From contig OY723315.1 of the NCBI GenBank assembly GCA_963210315.1, forward strand, positions 682,001-746,000: DNA of 64,000 bases, written 5' to 3'. The position numbers were made by a program, and so were the translations under genes. Positions 59,691-64,000 of the stretch are shown piece by piece. The notes beneath the pieces are model-generated. The model was given only the letters and a program-made list of their open reading frames with translations. It was not told where the DNA came from and searched no databases. Every line of letters begins with the position of its first letter. Position 1 is the first letter of the stretch. The stretch is from Rhynchopus euleeides. Its lineage: Eukaryota > Euglenozoa > Diplonemea > Diplonemida > Diplonemidae.

Positions 59691-60571
59691 CGTATTGACC
59701 AATCTTTTGACCAAATGGTGGTCCCCTCTTTGGTCTGCGGAGCGCATTCTTTCGCCATTCTGTTGTTGGCACGGATTCTCCTTGACGCGCAGACCATCCC
59801 TTCCACCTTTACGAGAGTGTGCCCACGGCACTGATGAAGCTGTCACGAAGAGGAGATGTGGCACAGTGAGTCACTTGCAGCGATATGAGGTTGTGATGGT
59901 ATTTGACGGCTCGGACAGCTCCCGCCCCCCACACCCCTCCCATTATTGAGTGCTGTTGAGTCTCTTGCTGTGCACCTCCCTTTTCTCGAGTTGCAGGCAC
60001 CTCCACATCCCTCCACAGGAGCACACACTTTCTTACCCACACCACGTGTTGGCCTGAGTGCGGGAACTTCGGCTGTCCAGGGGCTGCTGAGTGGTGAGGG
60101 CCACGCAACGGGTCAAGCGGCGACCCCCCCCCCCAACTATCCGCCCCTTCCCTTCTGGATTTGTGATGTGTTGAGCCGCTTTGACCAAGACCTTCACGCC
60201 GCGGACCTAGCTTCTCTATCCCCACGCGGCTTGTAGCCTTCGAGCACTGTTCTTTCGTGCAGTACATGTGTTGTGCGCAGAGCCTGTAGAAGGACGAGGT
60301 AGTACGTGCTGCTCATCACACCAAGCAGCCGCAACACGAGATGACGGGCGCAGGCACCGGCCCCACGAAGCACCCGAACAGACCCGGTTTTGGGCATGCT
60401 GAACATCACGGACCGAAATCATGTATCTTGACAAGACAGGCCCCTCCCTCTACCCCTAACCCCCTTTCCCCCCCTCTGGGCAACCTAGTCCTCTCACGTC
60501 GCGCCTCCTGCCCCTCACTCTTCCCGTGCAGCTCTTGCTAGTCACCAACATTATGCAACCCCCCCCCCCCC
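59691..60571. other. No gene seen
   Basis: Short open frames in all frames, none with a recognisable domain. The minus-strand frame 59809-60267 is Arg/Gly/Ser-rich and unconvincing. Poly(C) run 60559-60571. Confidence 0.45.
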
Positions 60572-60575
60572 TTAG

Positions 60576-62166
60576 GCATACAGTGCAAACGATAATTATT
60601 ATCGCATACGATAATTATTATCGTATTCCCATTATCGTATATTATCGTATACGATAATATACGATAATGGTGCGATAATTTTTTGAGATTTTCGGAAAAC
60701 CAGAAATCAGCCCAGAGCACATTGAAAAAGTGGTAAAAGTGGAGCCGGAAGCTGTCATTTTTGCTTCTTTGAATTATTGGTGACGGGGGGCTTCACTCAG
60801 AAGTGTAGAATGTCCCTCACAAATGGGTAGCAGAGACACAACACACATAGTGCCATGACATGCACATCACTACGTCTGTCTGAAGAAGTTTCAGGCACAG
60901 TGGGGCGGAGAGGACTCTGGGGATTGGGCAGTGGCCGTTCCACATGCCCTTCCCCTCGTGACTTACACCCTGTCGCCACCCCACTTCATGGAAAACATGA
61001 CTACGCAGCAACAGGGTCATACTTGCGGCGGTATGCAACCACCAGTACAGCCTGTTGCGGGTTCGCAAAGCCGACTGGTACGCTGCCTTGCCGTCGGGAC
61101 CCAGATACTGAGGACACCCCTGTGAGAACACTGAGGGAAGACGTTGGGCTAGCCTAGTTGAAGCAGGTGTCGGGGTGACCGAGACAGAGCACCCTGCCCA
61201 GAACATGAACAAGAAAGACTGTTCGACTGATGGGGAAGAACCTGATAGGCAGGTGTGGTCTTCGGTGCAATGTTCGGAGAGATCAGGAGATTTCTCTTCA
61301 AGGCTACCACTTATGTTGGACTTGGCCTTCGCTCCCGTGAGCAGTGAAAAAGTGAGGAACACCGTTCTTCCCCTCTGACTGACGACCAGTGATGACATAG
61401 CGAAGGACCTTGAATGGGGTTTGAACCCGAGAGAGGCAATACTCAACCAAAGGTATTCTTCAGGACCTGGCACGGAACGGGCGATACGAACGCTCCCACC
61501 GTGCGCACGGACCTGTCTGCAACTCTACAAGGAACCACGGGGTGGCGCGCGCACATCACCTCGGAGGCCTCAAGGAGCCTGCCTGACCTGCACGACTCCG
61601 CTGCGCTACAAGGCGGAGCTCGGGCGCCATCCTCACCGACAGCAAGGCAAGGGGTGATGATCATCTGGAGACACCTGAGCCCATGCAGGATCGGAGAGAC
61701 GCGATCCACCTGAGGGAGACCACCATCCACCTCCTTCGGACAGACCACACAGCCTTGTCGATGACCACAGCAGCCCGGACACAGACCAGTACGCGTACCC
61801 TGCCTGCAGCACCGGACCCCACAGGCTCATCTTACCCTTCCTGGTGCTGGGAGAATGGTAGTGATCTCTATTTTGTGGCTGATTGTGGCCCTTGGCGGGG
61901 TTTGGTGGCGTTTGGCGGTGGTAAACTGGAGATTTCGGTGATTGGTTTCGGGCAAAATCAGGTGGGTATCGCATACGATAATGGGATTATCGTATGTTAT
62001 CGCATACGATAATAATTATCGTATCCGGTCGTATACGATAATGGGATTATCGCATCATACGATAATGGATTATCGTATGCGATAATAAATTATCGTATGC
62101 GATAATTTTCCGAAAATTATCGTATCTGGTATATGTGCGATAATAATTATCGTTTGCACTGTATGC
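60576..62166. mobile_element. 1.6-kb element with TACGATAAT-word inverted ends
   Basis: The ends GCATACAGTGCAAACGATAA (60576-60606 and, inverted, 62136-62166) match over 31 bp and lead into islands of ATTATCGTATACGATAAT words (to about 60675, and from about 61967). TTAG lies just outside both ends (60572-60575 and 62167-62170). The interior has no convincing gene; the minus-strand frame 60817-61473 is weak. Probably non-autonomous. Confidence 0.8.
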
Positions 62167-62188
62167 TTAGGGGGGGTCAAATGGGGGT

Positions 62189-62240
62189 AACAAACACGAT
62201 TTTTCAAAAAACCGGCGCAGAGGCCCCAAAGCCCCCGTAA
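62189..62240. repeat. Fragment of the fold-back element arm
   Basis: CACGATTTTTCAAAAAACCG followed by GCGCAGAGGCCCC recurs at 62760-62810 and inverted at 63795-63850. Confidence 0.8.
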
Positions 62241-62711
62241 ACCCAGCAGACGCAGGTGCAGGCCCAGCCGCAGACCCACTAAGCTAAAAAGATTAACGTG
62301 TGTGTGTGTGTGGCTTGAGAGAGAGGAGGACCTCTCGAGGGGAGGGGCAGCCTCGCGTTCCGAGATGCACAGCTGGGGATGGGTCTGGGATGTCTCTTCA
62401 TTCACACCACCGGAGGGTGTGGGTTTTGCGGGCCTGTTGAATCTTGTCACCACACCACACCACACACAGCTGCCATTTATGGCATCGGGTTGGGCTCTCA
62501 AGCTCTTCGAGGAGAAGGGTGGTATTTCGGTATGTTCGGTGTTGCTTTCAGAAGCCGCGGCGGGTTGTTAAGTCCAGAGGGTTGAGGCGGGGGGGCTTCG
62601 CTCAGAAGTGCATGAGAGGGTGGGGTGCGTCAGAACAATCCGATTGCAAAGGGGACACGCAGAGCGAAATCCCCCGGTGACTGGAGACTCGCCTTGCCTT
62701 CTCTGGGGGCG
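62241..62711. other. No gene seen
   Basis: Mixed sequence with a GT run (62297-62312) and G tracts. The short frames overlap one another. Confidence 0.45.
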
Positions 62712-63893
62712 GGGGGGGGGGGTAGGGGGGGTCAAATGCCACCCTTTTACGTGGACAAACACGATTTTTCAAAAAACCGGCGCAGAGGCCCCAAAGCCCC
62801 CGTAAACCCTCCAAACCCCCCCAGATCGGTCCGGAAACCCATCGAACCCCACTTTTCCACCATTCCGGGCACCTCAGGTGCCCGAATTGGGGTACCTAAA
62901 TTTTGTGCCACCGTTTGGTACCGTACAGTGCCACTGTGTGGGAGGTTGGAAAAGAAAATGCCCCAACACACCACATCTGAGGGTTGCAATGCATGTTGCT
63001 TGCCAACCACGTCATCCGGTGGGTGTCAGGCGCTATGTAGGTGGCATTAGCCAGGTCTTCGATGTGTTCTGGCTTGTATATATACCTCCCTGCCTGCGGC
63101 ACAGGCACTGCCTTTGTCCCCCACACCAGCCACAGAGAGCGTATTGTACTCGGTCCACGGTTGCTGATTCATTGTGATGCGTTGTATCCTCGAGTGAACG
63201 TCACACACTAGTGGCACCACCACCCGCCATCCGAGAGCTGTATTGACTTTGCGCGCTTCCGTTGTATTCACCTCGCCACGCATATTGCACCGTTCAGTAC
63301 CAGTGCTCTTGGGCCAGGCAAAGTAGACCGCAGCAACTACCAATTCTGGCACAATGGGTACCACGACAGCGCACTTCATGTGTTCCCGGAATGTACAGCT
63401 CGTGTTGCAACAGTCGTTGTCAACACATCCCGGTTGTGGAGCACTGCTGCACAGGAATCACACGACCATCTGGACTGTTCCGTACCTACAGGCAGCCTCC
63501 CGGTGCATGGTGGCAGGGAGGTATATATACAAGCCAGAACACATCGAAGACCTGGCTAATGCCACCTACATAGCGCCTGACACCCACCGGATGACGTGGT
63601 TGGCAAGCAACATGCATTGCAACCCTCAGATGTGGTGTGTTGGGGCATTTTCTTTTCCAACCTCCCACACAGTGGCACTGTACGGTACCAAACGGTGGCA
63701 CAAAATTTAGGTACCCCAATTCGGGCACCTGAGGTGCCCGGAATGGTGGAAAAGTGGGGTTCGATGGGTTTCCGGACCGATCTGGGGGGGTTTGGAGGGT
63801 TTACGGGGGCTTTGGGGCCTCTGCGCCGGTTTTTTGAAAAATCGTGTTTGTCCACGTAAAAGGGTGGCATTTGACCCCCCCTACCCCCCCCCC
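62712..63893. mobile_element. Fold-back element with arms of about 380 bp
   Basis: The left arm 62712-63094 and right arm 63512-63893 are near-perfect reverse complements, from a GGTAGGGGGGGTCAAATGCC end to a TATATATACCTCCCTGCC inner border. The centre 63095-63511 is unique. Each arm carries a short palindrome GGGCACCTCAGGTGCCC. A frame reading GRYIYKPEHIEDLANATYI… runs out through both arms (plus strand to 63710, minus strand to 62896), so it may be a duplicated gene end or chance. Confidence 0.85.
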
Positions 63894-64000
63894 TGCCGTT
63901 CCCTCGGGAGCTGTGACCTTCCTGGCTAACGATCATGTTTGTTTCTCATCTCACACCCTTTCACGGTTTCACAGCCCCCTGTTGGCATGTTTACACATGT

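Noticed and set aside
61405..61440. tRNA T-arm-like GGGTTTGAACCC
   Set aside because: The loop lacks the TTC core, and no acceptor, D or anticodon stems can be paired around it.
60817..61473. 218-codon minus-strand frame inside the TACGATAAT element
   Set aside because: Ser/Leu/Cys-rich with no motif, no overlap with a transposase pattern, and weak composition.

Overview
This is a nuclear-type eukaryotic window. The sequence shows it directly: dispersed genes with short GT-AG introns, poly(A)-tailed retrocopies, hAT-like transposases, minisatellites and large inverted repeats, and no operons or bacterial signals. GC-rich coding blocks alternate with AT-rich repeat cassettes and very long poly(G)/poly(C) runs, which suggests a free-living microbial eukaryote such as an alga or alveolate. 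A chromerid-like genome would fit, but I cannot prove the species. Almost every large open frame lies on the minus strand. | Positions 1-8500 are the ordinary part: a secreted endonuclease/exonuclease/phosphatase-family protein (41-871), a 97-residue unknown protein (2050-2343), a sphingosine/diacylglycerol-kinase-family lipid kinase (3718-5136), and one exon of an unknown basic protein that is broken by a 66-bp palindrome (7960-8503). | Positions 8793-17304 hold a long non-LTR retrotransposon. Its single 2,524-residue frame combines a membrane-type N-terminus, an OTU cysteine-protease domain, zinc fingers, reverse transcriptase, a zinc knuckle with a restriction-like endonuclease, a second OTU domain and a further zinc finger. 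A 5'-truncated, poly(A)-tailed copy of its 3' end sits at 26452-26794. Positions 19086-21295 are a duplicated repeat. Positions 22034-26005 encode a hAT-like transposase. | Positions 26900-59700 are a nest of mobile elements. The central observation is a family whose ends begin with CA(A/T) and run into islands built from one short palindromic word (CTCCGGAG, GGAATCCGATTCC, TGTTGACA, AAATCCTGGATTT). The word differs between elements, while the AT-rich cassettes next to the ends are shared. Two elements have matching inverted ends and 7-bp direct repeats at the borders: 29590-59345 (about 29.8 kb, repeat CCAGATG) and, nested in it, 54595-57843 (repeat TCAGCAG). Three solo right ends lie at 26939-27353, 28948-29367 and 33334-34053; the last two carry unusually long flanking duplications (19 and 148 bp). 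| Inside the 29.8-kb element, a 5.0-kb unit is repeated 3.2 times. Each unit holds an in-frame fusion of the retrotransposon C-terminus to the C-terminal part of a hAT transposase. A separate gene (46870-52767) joins a transposase-like protein to one degenerate and one intact OTU domain, so two unrelated transposon types in this window both carry OTU proteases. | Positions 59700-64000 hold a 1.6-kb element with TACGATAAT-word inverted ends (60576-62166) and a fold-back element with about 380-bp arms (62712-63893). No rRNA, tRNA, CRISPR or convincing promoter was found.
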